Shown: piece after piece, positions 1-10,346 of the stretch
Position numbering within the stretch: position 1 is the first letter of the stretch
Layout of the letters: the number at the start of each line of letters is the position of its first letter
Assembly: GCA_001683735.1 (NCBI GenBank)
Contig: LUGG01000003.1
Location: forward strand, 1,240,001 to 1,304,000
Reading direction: 5' to 3'
Source of the DNA: Grifola frondosa
Taxonomy: Eukaryota > Basidiomycota > Agaricomycetes > Polyporales > Grifolaceae
DNA length: 64,000 nucleotides
Made by a program: the position numbers and the translations under genes
Notes under the pieces: model-generated
What the model was told of the DNA's origin: nothing
What the model saw: the letters and a program-made list of their open reading frames with translations, nothing else
Databases searched by the model: none

Positions 1-530
1 GCAGCTTGTCCGAGCATGGTTTGGGGACAGCATGGATTGGCATGGCATACATGCCAGGAAGGAGTTCAGTGCCGAACGCGGCTGAATAACGGCCGAGCGC
101 AACTTCTTCATCACGCTGGTCGCGGAGGAACTGTAGCGCTGCTTCGTCTCCTGGCGGTGGCCTGTCCTCATCCCAGGTGATCGGGTAATGAGCGGGTGCC
201 GCATCCGCCCATGGCCAGAAACCTTCACGCAGCCCTTGAATCACTGATGCGACAAACTCCGGATTAGGGTGATTTCGCAAAAGGAATTGGAAGTGGTCAA
301 CATTGATGGGAGTCACAATGGCAAACAAGTCTGGACGCGCCGCGAGGGTCGCATTTACGATGGGATTCCGCCGCTCGATAGCTGGGACCTCAGGCAGAGG
401 CGACTGCGTGAGCGACGCATCAGCCGCGATGATGAACTGCCGCCCCTTCTCGCTCCAGATGAGTCCGCGCATGTAACGCGGACGCCGAGCGTCAGCAAGC
501 TCACTTGGCCACATCCTTAGTGCATTGGCT
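1..530 (-). CDS. 5' part of a retroelement polymerase ORF (truncated by window edge)
   Basis: Read on the minus strand, the frame overlapping the end of gag is open from about 530 down to base 1. It contains the phrases MRGLIWSEKG, HPNPEFVASVIQGLREGF, WPWADAAP and MPIHAVPKPCSDKL. The last resembles the PK...KLR(L)V motif that opens fungal DIRS-type reverse transcriptase domains. Catalytic residues are not inside the window. Expression probably relies on the same transcript as gag. Confidence is limited because less than 180 codons are visible. Confidence 0.45.
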
Positions 531-1665
531 TGATGAGTGCCCGACAGAGTGACAGGTTGCGCAGATGTGCCGGAATCGGCAAGAGGAAGCCTGGTTGGGA
601 CAGTTGCCAGCATTCCAACGCCGACATGCCTCCTTTTGACGCTTGGAGGTCCCGACGCTTGAAGATCCAAAGGCCGCGTTTCCACTCCGCGCTTCCCGGT
701 ACACGCTCGCACCTGAGGAGTCGAGGAATTGGATTTTGAGGTCTGCAAAGTCGGAGAAGTCGGTGAGGAGCAGGTCGCGACGGGATCCGACACGCTTTCG
801 CACGGCGCGGTCGAAATCGAGGACCCGACTGTGGAGCGGGGTTGCGAGTGCTCCGAAGAGGTTTGTAATATATTCTCCGTAGCGCACCAACTCGTCGTGC
901 CGGTGCGGGAATGCATAAGCCGCGGCCGGAATAACTTTTGACCAGGCAAAAACCCAGTCCCCGAAGGTAGCAACCTTCTTCGAGGGGACACTTGGACGGT
1001 ACGAGAGCTCGACCTCCCCCACCTTTTCGATATGCTTCTCGTCCTGTCCGGCTGAGTAGCGTCCTGAGAAGACATGATCGAGGTCGACGGAGCGGCCGGC
1101 GAGGACATTTGTCCACTCAGAGTCTGGGAACTCAGGCGCTCCGAAGGAGTTGATGAGATCCGCTTTGACAAGCTTGGGGTCGACAGCGTACTCCCTGAGG
1201 AGTCTGATGCTCTCCTTGATCTCGGGGCGCGCGGAGACTCCACTGAGTAGGTCTCGTGCAGCCCACGCGAATTTTAGGGGTCAGCGCGCGGCCGCTTGCT
1301 GCTGCGCTCGCTGGCTTCAGTTGATGCGGACTGCGACCGAGTCGCTGCAGGAGCGGGACCCCCGGGCAGGCATCGTCGCCCGGTGGCGCGGCCCTGGTTG
1401 ATGCGCTGACTTCGACTCCAGCGTTGTCTCTCTCCGCCTCGTCGAGCATAGCCAGGTAGGTTCCGAGCGCTGCATCAGCGGCTGCGGGTCCGAGCGTGCT
1501 GCTTGATGCGAGGAGGACTTCCGAGAGCGAGAAGATTGCGCGAGATTTCGACAGGTTGCCGCTCCGGAATTGATCGATGATATCCGCGAGACCAGCGAGG
1601 GGGTCTGGTCCAGTCCCTCTATCCTCTGGAGTAGGCTGCGTTTGGCTTCGGTCGGCATCGCTCAT
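501..1665 (-). pseudogene. Gag-like zinc-finger protein (frameshifted)
   Basis: I start this at the ATG complementary to 1663-1665 (MSDADRSQTQ), which opens about 125 codons of acidic, Ala/Ser-rich protein. The reading frame then shifts once, between about 1260 and 1330. It continues as LLSGVSARPEIKESIRLL and runs to a TGA at 501-503. The C-terminus carries ACRRWNAGNCPNQASSCRF followed by CATCHSVGHSSSQC, a tandem cysteine/histidine cluster typical of nucleic-acid-binding gag proteins of basidiomycete retroelements. The frame that holds the C-terminus has an in-frame TGA near 1279, so the ORF cannot be read through as it stands. Either the copy is dead or one base is missing in the assembly. 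The next ORF overlaps its end in another frame. Confidence 0.5.
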
Positions 1666-2139
1666 GATAGAGTAGATGCAGCGAATGTAGCGGCGTAGAT
1701 AGCGGAATGAGATGGGTTTGATTCGCGAGATGGGAGCTAAACACGCGACGAGTAATGGCGCAAAGCGCGATGCAGAAACCTGACGAAAGAACGCGCGAGC
1801 GGCGCGGTTGGTTAGTGAGGCTGCAGGGGGAGACGCGAGGTCGCTCACCTGGCGAACGCGGGAGCTGGTGGTTGCGAGAGAGGCTGCGAAGCCCCTCTCG
1901 AACCCCGCTGCGACCAGGTGAGGGGCTCCCTCCCGAGCGTCCGTGCCGGAGCCGGAACGCCAACGAACGCGGCAGCGCGCGAACGCGCCGCAGCCCACTG
2001 TGGAGCGGGACGATCAGTCGAGGTGGCCGCGTGCGGGACGCTGCAGCCCCTGAGGCGGGGACGACGTGGATTGGCTAGGCGCGCGACGGCTAGCAGGCGC
2101 TTGCGCTCGATTAGCCTCGCTGTTAAGCCCGATTAATTC

Positions 2140-2430
2140 TAACAACTATCTAATATTTGTACTATATATTTACGAAATTGTTGTATATGTATATTAAATG
2201 GTTGGAGCCTTACCTCAAATAAGCGTGCAGTCCACTCGGGATTTCACCAAACTCCTACATCCATTTATAAGGTAACGAAACGGATCATCTCCGACCCTCT
2301 GTCCTACTCCGTACGTACATACTTCCGACACCCGCGATCCACGGTAGTGCAGCCTCATTTCAGCTCGCAACTGTGAACGCATCGTCAATCTTCGGGTGTA
2401 TCACCATTAATTGCTCTGTACACCCTGTCG
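2140..2430. other. AT-rich spacer without recognised gene
   Basis: This spacer lies between the retroelement and the transporter scrap. It begins AT-rich, around 2140-2210. No ORF longer than about 30 codons resembles a protein I know, and no terminal repeat stands out. Confidence 0.5.
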
Positions 2431-2439
2431 GCCCGTACG

Positions 2440-2725
2440 CCGTATGTCTTCATCGTTAGCGCGGCCCCTTGTGTTCGTCATTTTTGCGGCGACGAACACC
2501 GCAGGCACAATGCTGTTCACGGTACTTGATAAGTTCGTCACCGAAGGATGTGCGTTATCGACTTTCATTTTAACTATGTTCCTAATGCCCTCCTTCCCTC
2601 TACCACCGTTCGCTCGTCAGTTGTGTCATTGCTTCCCGTCACCTTCGCTTCACTCAGTCCACACTCAGTCCTCTCCCTACATCTAACACTACCCGTCGCA
2701 GATTACGCGTCGGCCCCGGCCCTTC
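2440..2725 (+). pseudogene. Decayed fragment of an MCT-type MFS transporter
   Basis: The peptide PLVFVIFAATNTAGTMLF, followed by a short hydrophobic run, parallels the segment at 13745-13875 in the MCT pseudogene (TFIIFVTMSTVGVILC). The intron after it is also recognisable: both copies end with 'catctaac', a short variable stretch and 'cgcagattac' (here near 2684-2705, there near 13990-14013). Only this one exon, the intron and the start of the next exon are present. It therefore looks like a remnant of a duplicated transporter gene rather than a functional unit. Confidence 0.5.
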
Positions 2726-2889
2726 GCCGATGAGGAAGTCGGTGGCATCTCTACCATCGTCGACGTTGGTGATGGTGCTGCCGTGATCTTTTGTGAGCTC
2801 CTCGTGAGTAGGAGGTTTTGCGCTTCTACTCGCACGGGTGGTTCTCGCTGTGGTCATACGGTCTTGCCACATCACGGGTGGCAGTAAGA

Positions 2890-3600
2890 AACAGAGAGGA
2901 GTGCTCTGAAAGTTCCTTGATTCTCTGAAGGGTCATTGATTGTTCTCACTGGCATATTTCTGACTCTTGTAGGCACCTTGGGTGGCTTCTAGTATGATGA
3001 ACATCGCTCCGCGTATAGATGAGTTCCGTTGAGGTACTCGCACACGAAGTCGATGCTGATACAGATGCACAGCCCTCTACGTTGCGGATATCTTTTAAAT
3101 TCGATAGATCTCTCGTAGGTGTCACCGTGTGTGTCCTTGTAACCTACGGCAAGCGAGCTCAGCCGTACTTTCATTGCAATATAACAGATTGGAGAGCTGC
3201 GGGTGATATTCATCTTCGCGTCTGCGCCACTCCGGCGCAGTGGAATTGGCAGGACTAGTACCATCCAGAAGTGAGGCCCTCCGATATGGCGAGTCAACAG
3301 CGATGTAAGACCAACTTCGTAATGGTATACACGTAACGGTTGATACTATCATTGCACGCACTGTTTACTGATTCCATTGTGAATAATTCAGCATTCTCGA
3401 GGAATAGATCCACTTGTACGCCGTATGTCATGACTACCCTGTACGTCTCGTCTTCTTCAAGCACACCGACGTTCAGACCTTGAAAGGTTCCTGATTCTCA
3501 CTACCAGGTTTTGACGCTTGTAAGCATCTTGCAATTGGATGGCTGCTATGATGAAAACAGCTTCGCCTTGATGGTGCCCGTTATCGAGTGCACATAAGAA
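2890..3600 (-). other. Repeated flank upstream of DUF6534 gene (unit A)
   Basis: This segment recurs with recognisable similarity at about 56559-57900 (unit B) and 58780-59590 (unit C). The best conserved translation is on the minus strand. Here it includes the phrase SASTSCASTSTELIY, and unit B has SASTSCTRTPKELIY, which hints at the end of a decayed protein-coding gene divergent to the DUF6534 gene. Another shared phrase in B and C is CNDINSY. I do not recognise the protein, and frames are interrupted in every copy. Confidence 0.4.
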
Positions 3601-3665
3601 TGCTGTTTTTGGCTCGTACTAGATGCGACTTCCCTCCCACAAAGCCCACCCAGGAGTCGTTCACA

Positions 3666-5675
3666 ATGCCATCTCCCATCAAGCTCGATAACACCCTAGG
3701 CGCTATGTTCCTCGGTATTTGTCTGCGATTCCATACCCAACATAACCCTGCTGAATACTTTGATTCTCTTAGGCAATATTTTCGCAGCGGTGTAAGTTCA
3801 CGCTCGTAGCATTACCATATCGAACTAACAATTTATACAAAGCTTCTACGGAATCACGAATGTCCAGACTTTCTCTTACTATAAACGTAACGGGAAAGAT
3901 CCACAGTCCATGAAAATTATGGTTCGATAATCTGTTGCTCCGCCGCATATAATATTGACTTAGTTACCACAGATATTCTTTTTGTGGTTAGGATCATGGG
4001 GAATTCCGCGATACGATTGTGAATGCTCATAACAAACTAGGATATTGGATGGTCTACACCTGGCACTCATAACTGACGCCCTTTACACATACACAGTGAG
4101 GGATTTCACAGATCTGCTAGCAATATCAGTTCCGACACGGTACGTTCATTCCAAGTCAACCCACATCTATAGTTTGCTCACGATAGAAATTTGCAGGAGC
4201 ATAGTGGTGAGCGCTCTAAGAATCAGCGGGTGTCGTAGTGTTCACGCTGATGTATAAAATAGGTTCATATTATAGTCGAAGTGCGTTTGAATGTTGACGT
4301 TGTTTATGTATGCTCATGATTATAAATCGTCTTTGCTAGGGTATAACCATCCTCATAATCAGAAGGTCAGCGCACGTTGCTGCCGTCTTCTAGGCTGAGT
4401 ATTAACCACTTTGGACGCTTAGTTTTTTCTGCTACAGAATTTGGAGACGTGAGTTGAATGTCGTATATCATCGAGAAACACAAACTACATGTTCGAAGTG
4501 GGCCAGCGGAGTTGGGCTGTGGTGATTGCCATCGTGAGGGCCTTTTCTATCCTCGTAATGCTCCGCTCCACTCATTGTCTGTATAGGTGGTGCTTAGTCT
4601 AATCGAATTCGGTTGGTGCTGAGCCGCTTTCTAGCATATGCATTCTGATCATTGGTGATGCGAATCAAGGCACAAATATCGGTAAGTCTGTATCCCAACA
4701 CGGCAGATTCGGTACTAACGAGTTCCACTCAAACAGCGGCCACCGTCGAATGGCAAGTCTCCCACATTCGCAGCACTCATTCCGAGGTATTCTGAATACG
4801 CCACATAGCTCCAAAGTTTCTAGCTACTTCCAGCTGACGAAGAGCGCGGTGAGCATGTCATATAGTGCATTGCCCTTGGCCGTGGAGCTAAACTGAATGC
4901 TGTATAAGTGGATCCTGTACTTGGGCCTCTCCGCTGCCCTCGCGGCGGACGTCATCGTCGCCGTCTCGCTATGCTGGCTGCTAGCAAAACATCGGACAGG
5001 CTTCAAAAGGTCTGCCTTCTTATCTTATGCTGCAGCCCCGATACAACAACATAATTTTGTTTTGTTTTATAGAACCGATTCTATCATACGAGTCCTGATG
5101 CTCTACAGCATCAACACCTGCGTCCTCACGATGTAAATCCTCCACTCTCAGTTACATCCGCTTATGATTTACAGTTCACCCAGCATCTTTGCTTTCTGCT
5201 GCCTCATCACCGTACGTCCTTTCCATTGTATTTCTCCTCCATCTGCCTCATCCACGTCTTCAAACCCGCAGTTCATCACGATGCCAGACAGCTTAATCTT
5301 CCTCGGCTTCTACTTCACCTTACCCAAATGTAACTCCCCCATCCTCTCTTTATCTCTTCCTCGGAGCCTCACGTGTGCTGTATAGTATACCTCAACTCCT
5401 TCCTCGCGACGCTCAACTCGCGCAAGCACGTGCGCGAGATCGGGTCCAGCACCCCAGTCATGTCCATCCCGCTGTCCGCGATGTCCGGCACGCGCACGGC
5501 AGCCGCTTCCGCGGACGGCACCGGGGCCAAGTCGCAGTACGAGGACCAGGTCAGCGTGGCGTTCACAAATCTGGGACGTGTACTGATTCTGTATTTTGGT
5601 GTGTGGCAGGTCCTGCAGACCCAGATCCAGACAACGACAGATATGAAATGGGACTCCGCGACGCCTATTGTGTAG
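3666..5675 (+). CDS. DUF6534 domain membrane protein, copy A (multi-exon, probably decayed)
   Basis: The first exon starts at ATG 3666 (MPSPIKLDNTLGAMFLG). Exons then read NIFAA, FYGITNVQTFSYYKRNGKD, and LDGLHLALITDALYTYTV (from about 4029). A later exon at 4900-5010 reads AALAADVIVAVSLCWLLA plus KHRTGFK, followed by TDSIIRVLMLYSINTCVL, a Pro-rich membrane exon and YLNSFLATLNSRKHVREI. The last exon, TQIQTTTDMKWDSA, ends with the stop at 5673-5675. This order (N-terminal DNTLGA helix, YGxTxVQTF, DxxHxAL, AADxxxAxSLCxLL, RTGFK, NSFLATLNxR) is the hallmark of the basidiomycete seven-helix DUF6534 family, whose function is unknown. The middle portion (4260-4890) is poorly conserved and I could not splice it cleanly, so the copy may be non-functional. 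It is closely related to copy C at 59.7-61.65 kb. Confidence 0.65.
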
Positions 5676-6764
5676 GCGGAAAGGGTGGACAGGCCTTGTT
5701 CCATGTTTCGTTCTCCACCGAGCTCACTCTTCATATCTCACGTCGAATTCCAAGACGAAGCGTCCTCAAGAAAAATATTGTGATATCATGTTACCTCTTT
5801 TGCGGGACCGATGTACATGTGAACGAATTTTATTTATGATTCATAGTGCTCGTATACGTGGGGGGCACATTAGTTACAGTAGCGCTGAAGGATATGAGCC
5901 GCTCCGACTGCATGTCATCCCGTTCGGCACGTCTGTCCGCTGTAAGGGAGCAAAGGAGATACATTCCGCGGCAGATGCTGGTCGCGTTCGGCGGCTCCAG
6001 GGTAAGGACGCGCATCGCCGCGGGCGCGGTCGTAGGCAGCACGAGGACGCCGCATGCACGCCTCGGGACATGGAGGAAGTGCACGCGAATGTCTTTGTGA
6101 GGAGGATATGCAGTGCGAAACGGCTGTGGCAGACGCCGACTGAGCTGTGCTGTCAATTCGGTTGCAGAACGTTTACTGAAAGGCCCCGGATCACGCTCAG
6201 GATACTAAATCGCGACGGGAATTAAAAGTGATGTCGGAAAGCAGCAACTGTCATGTCATGCACGCGATACGCGGTCGCCGATCAGACACTCACTTCCGGC
6301 TTCTTCGGCATAAAGGTTGTGCGTGCCTACGTTGATCAAATATTTGTTGATATCATTTTGTCGCACTTCACATCTCATTTCCGCAGAACCACAGCTGACC
6401 ATCCTGTGCCCGCGGTCAGGCTATTCTTGTTACTAGTGTTCTTTGACCGTCCGACATTCTGACCGTTGACAGACATCAGAAAATTTGTGGTCTTTCGTTC
6501 GAAGCTTGGGCTTGGACCAATCAATATTATACTGGACTGGACTGGTAATCAAGGGGAAATCCAATATATCCTCCTTAAGCCGGAAGAGGAGGCATTGATG
6601 ATGGTGATGGTCGCCGTCCGGTGGACTGGGGCAATGAAGCCCTCCTACATATGACTCTCCTTTGCCCGAAATGCTCTTGGCACGGCGAGACATCTTCTGA
6701 TATATACAGGTGGCTGCCAGTCGCACCTACGGTGTTTCCCCTCTTCCACCTCCTCCTGACGGCC
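5676..6764. repeat. 3' flank of unit A, partly repeated elsewhere
   Basis: The piece around 5795-5960 reappears near 61780-61930 (after copy C) and near 36770-36950. The piece around 6170-6630 reappears at 36385-36770, including phrases such as 'ttgaccgtcc' and 'caatcaatattata'. Short ORFs here are not conserved between copies as protein, so I treat the segment as duplicated non-coding or decayed sequence. Confidence 0.5.
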
Positions 6765-7599
6765 ATGCCTTCCCAAGTTGCAATCAAAGTACCAATGCTG
6801 CTCTTCGCACTATATTGTACCTACGTGTGCGTAAATCATATTTCTTATCACCACATCCACCTGCTCACAGGAATATCTCCAGTCCGCGAATCCTCCTCAT
6901 CCCCCTCCCAAAGACGCCGAGGCAGCTAGATATAAAGACGAAAAAAAGACATCCAGGCGTATCTTCAAGATCGGCGCTCCAATGCTGCGGGTAATCCACC
7001 CCCTCCCCTTCATAACATTTCACGCTTACCCACCCGTCTAGTACGGAAGCGCCCTAGTCTACCTCGGCGAAGTCGCCGTCCTCCTCGCCCAGCACTACCG
7101 CGCCCACTCGCTCTCGCGCCCCGTCCTCTCGCTCCTCCTGTGCGGTGCACCCAGCGCCGCCACACAAATACGCATCACGCGCCCCTTCCTCCTCGGCTTC
7201 CTCCTCCTCCTGCTGGGTACCTCCATCCGCGTCGCCTGCTACCGCCACCTCGGCCGCCTCTTCACCTTCGAGCTCGCCCTCCGCGACGACCACAAGCTCG
7301 TCACCTCCGGGCCCTACTCCGTCGTGCGCCATCCCGCATACACCGGCCTCATCCTCGCCATGGCCGGTATCGCGCTCATACACCTCGGCCCGGGATCGTG
7401 GTGGGACGCGCTGGGCGTGTGGCGGGGACCGCTGGGGATGGCGTGTGGGTTGGGGTGGGCGGGGATTCCGAGCTTTTATACGGCGGGGTTGGTGGTGAGG
7501 GTGGGGAGGGAGGATGGGGTGTTGAGGGAGGCGTTTGGGAGGGAGTGGGAGAGGTGGGCGGGGGTGACGCCGTATAGGTTGGTCCCGGGCGTTTGGTGA
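6765..7599 (+). CDS. Isoprenylcysteine O-methyltransferase-like (ICMT/STE14 family)
   Basis: ICMT family enzymes methylate the C-terminal prenylcysteine of CaaX proteins at the ER membrane, using S-adenosylmethionine. Three exons splice cleanly: 6765-6824 (MPSQVAIKVPMLLFALYCTY), 6871-6990 (includes NPPHPPPKDAEAARYKDEK) and 7042-7599. The product is 245 residues, close to fungal relatives. The last exon carries the family core: a membrane helix LLGFLLLLLGTSIRVACY, then LGRLFTFELALRDDHKLVT, GPYSVVRHPAYTGLILAMAG and, near the end, DGVLREAFGREWERWA. RHPAYTG and the EFGxxWxxW-like motif are the SAM- and substrate-binding signatures of the family. All junctions have GT/AG and no frame break was seen. 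The third exon is very GC-rich. It sits between the DUF6534 gene and the convergent P450 copy, and has no counterpart in the duplicated unit C, so it was inserted in A or lost from C. Confidence 0.85.
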
Positions 7600-8216
7600 G
7601 GAGAGTTGGTGTGCTTTTGGGTCGAGGATGTGATGTTATTGTGCGCTTATCGCGATATAGAGCCATAGAGTAACAATTCAGAAATATTTGCATTGAGGGT
7701 TTGCAGAAAGCACAAGACATTGTAATGCAATGTGGGTGGTTGTCCATGAGATGTCGCGTCGAACAGGAAAATCAGGCTGGGAAGGACACTCCAATCGACG
7801 CCCTCCTCGATGCGAGTGAGACTCTAGCGGGGGAACGAAATGTAGGCCAAAAATCAGGCCCACAAAGAGGATGGCTGAGTCGATCGCATTGTCCACGCGC
7901 TGCGATACAATTTAATACAGCACCCAGCTGAAACAAAAGCTCTCTACCAGGGATAGAGAGTGAAATGAAAAGGGCGCTCTACGGCTCATCTCAATGCTCC
8001 AGTAACGGACACTGAGTGCAGCCGTTTCGTAGCTACTCATCTATATGCAAGGAAACATATGACGGTGGCCGGGTACCGAATGATAGTTGCTGGAGTCGAA
8101 AAATGGAAGGTACGTGACCAAACAGAAAAATCATCGTCTGCTAATAGTACACAGTGATAGACCATCTATGAGGGTGTGCCATTTATCAGTTCGAAAATTG
8201 CAAAGTAACTCTAACA
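7600..8216. other. Intergenic, nothing recognised
   Basis: This spacer separates convergent transcripts (methyltransferase on plus, P450 on minus). Short ORFs on both strands have no recognisable domains. I see no repeat or terminator signal I could defend. Confidence 0.4.
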
Positions 8217-8340
8217 GAAATTTTACGCTTCAGCCTCGGCTTCGCCCGTCTTAACCCAACTGGTCACTTCCAAACGTCGGAAGTTGCTCCGATAGAAATT
8301 CTACGCTTCAGCATCAGCTTCGCCCATCTTGACCCACAAC
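8217..8340 (-). repeat. Partial tandem duplication of the last P450 exon
   Basis: The minus-strand terminal exon ending at 8301 ([14 protein letters not shown], stop) is followed by a diverged second copy about 78 bp downstream (WVKTGEAEAEA, stop at about 8223-8225). The flanking 'gaaatt' and 'acgcttcagc' are shared by both. The duplication lies 3' of the stop and would not alter the protein. Confidence 0.55.
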
Positions 8341-10346
8341 CCACCCTACAATGCATCGCAGATCAGAGACACACAGTCGTACTCAAGGCGAAGAGGATGA
8401 ACACGCACATGCGCATATACTGTGATATGCGCCTTGACGAAGACCTTCTCCGCGGCCTTACGACCCGCAGCGTTCTTCCACTTGGGGGGCGGCAGCGAGT
8501 CCGGGGGCTGCGCAGCAAGGTCGAGCGCCATCGTCGCGAAACTCTGCAGCAGGCGGACGACGAAGAACGACATCTCGTTGTACGCGAACTAATATGAAGC
8601 GTGAGTAAGCGTAACCGCGCGCATGGGCGCGGGACACGCACCTGTTGTCCGAGGCAGATGCGCGGGCCGCTGTTGAACGGGAGGAAAATGAAGGGGTTTT
8701 GGAGAAAGTATTTCGCTATGCGCGAGTCGAGGAACTGATCGGGGGCGAACTCCTCGGCTATGTCGCGCTGTCTGTCAGCATCGAGAGTGTGTGCGGGAGT
8801 GTGAGAGGGATACGTACCGTCGGGTCCCCAGTGCTTTGGGTCGCGGTGCACCTTGAAGACGGAGTAGGTTACCATGTGTTGTTGGATAAGAAAGCATGTC
8901 AAAGGAGCCTAAAGGTTTATGCGTACTTGGTTTTGGCCGGGAGATAGATGGGTTTGCCTGTGGGACCTGGATTTGGCGGTAAGGTCTCATTGATGATGTA
9001 TCTGAGGTGGGGATGATGGTCGTTGTCAAGTTCAGGCTAGAGTGGCCTTGGAGTAGCAGAAGGAACGCACCGGATATCGAACCGCCTGGTCATCCATTAA
9101 AGAAGGTGAGCAGCATTGTGTGATTTATTAGCACGACTTACACAGGCGGATACAACCTCAATGACTCTGAAGATGTTGGGCGGCGATCAGTGATGGTTCA
9201 AGTAAATATTTCGACTAATGGCTTACCGTTCAGGAAGGCTCGCAAGTATCTCATCTTGCGGATATCATCATACGTAGGCCTTTGTCTGGGGCCAACGTAT
9301 TGCAACATCTCTTCGCGGAGACGCTTGAATACGGCAGGGTGTTCACAGAGGAGGTAGATGGCAAAGGTGAGAGCCGAAGCAGTCTGGTAAGATATAAGTG
9401 ATCAACAGGCCGTTAAAGCTTCGCCAACCCCGTAAATTGACATACCGTGTCTCTGCCAGCGAGCAAAATGTTTAAAGTCTCGTCACGAAGAATGACGGGA
9501 TCTAAACACCAGCCACGACTTCAATAGAAGTTAATCGAGGCCGCTAGCAAACGGCTCATCAGACGTAAGCTGCACCAACGAATCCAACAGCGTTTCATTT
9601 TCCTCATCTTTCTCATTGTTGGCGTCTTCCCCAAGCTTCATCTTCTCCTTCTTCCGCAGAGCCTCCTTCACAATAGGCTCCAATACAGCATCCACAATAG
9701 CCCTGTCATCCTCCGTCTTGTCCTTGAAGATCTCCCGAAGGGGCCACATCCATCCCGCCCGCAAGCGGTCAGCGACCACGATCTGCACGGCCGCAACCGC
9801 ATCTGAGAACTTCTCCGCGGCATTGGCCGGCTGGATGGTGGGTTCGTGCGAGAGGCAGTCGTGCGGGTACGGCAGAGGCGCATCCAGGCTGTTCACGCAG
9901 GAGCCGAAGAGGAACTCTGTGGCGGTATCGAAGGTGAAGCGGGTGATGAGGTCCTGCACCGCTCCAAATGATTAGCCCATATATCTTGGGAGGTTGGGGA
10001 AACGCACCTGGAAATCAACCGCGATACCCGCTTGGAACCGTTCCTTCATCTTCGAAATGCATGTCCATCATAACGTCCAAACCCCCTATCCATCTCCCCG
10101 CTAGGGCATCGGGGAGCGCTGCACCCATCCGTTCAGCCGCACGGCGTGTGTGCCAACGCCTCAGCGAGACGCGTGCAGCAAATAGCAGCGGGTTGATCAC
10201 GATGATGGCGAGCACCAGCAGCCAGCCAGGCACAGATACATGTTGAAAGCGGAGGATGCGTGCCGCGAGCAGCACGACGGTAGTGGGAAGGAGAGGGTAA
10301 GCAGGTTGCGGAAGAGAAAGGGGATACCGGGAGGGAGCGTCTTCAT
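8301..10346 (-). pseudogene. Cytochrome P450, CYP63-like, copy 1 (internal deletion)
   Basis: Minus-strand exons recover most of a microsomal P450. The N-terminus begins MKTLPPGIPFLF (ATG at 10346), then RRAAERMGAALPDALAG and GGLDVMMD. Next come DLITRFTFDTATEFLFG (near 9955), the I-helix AGRDT, the ExxR exon ESLRLYPPV (about 9145-9170), NETLPPNPGPTGKPIYLPAK, the heme loop [14 protein letters not shown] (8645-8690) and the final exon [14 protein letters not shown]. Three defects are visible. (1) A one-base frame break lies just after the start exon. (2) GGLDVMMD is fused directly to the KMKERFQAG exon at 10059-10063, deleting several exons present in related copies. (3) The donor after LVQLTS is ATGAGC instead of GTGAGC (9558-9559). 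The family assignment rests on remembered CYP63/CYP5037 signatures. It is near-identical in sequence to the copy at 62.8-64 kb. Confidence 0.75.

Larger units (their letters stand above)
1..1998 (-). mobile_element. Retroelement fragment, DIRS/tyrosine-recombinase-like
   Basis: On the minus strand a gag-like ORF with a CCCH/CCHC zinc cluster is followed, in an overlapping frame, by the start of a longer ORF that leaves the window at base 1. That ORF contains a block like GLREGFWPWADA and, at the very edge, VPKPCSDKL. From memory these match the entry of the reverse transcriptase of basidiomycete DIRS-like elements. No LTR or split direct repeat is visible here, and the recombinase would lie outside the window. 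Assignment to DIRS rather than another retroelement is inference. The copy is damaged by a frameshift in gag. Confidence 0.55.

Noticed and set aside
517..1116. 199-codon minus ORF overlapping the gag-like gene
   Set aside because: Arg/Pro-rich reading in the wrong frame. The 501-1022 frame carries the zinc cluster.
1755..2136. Plus-strand Arg-rich ORFs
   Set aside because: Antisense to the 5' region of the gag-like ORF, low-complexity composition, no domain.
7054..7747. Long Pro/Arg/Thr- or Glu/Gly-rich ORFs in other frames and on the minus strand
   Set aside because: They are shadows of the GC-rich third exon of the methyltransferase, whose frame is conserved with the family.
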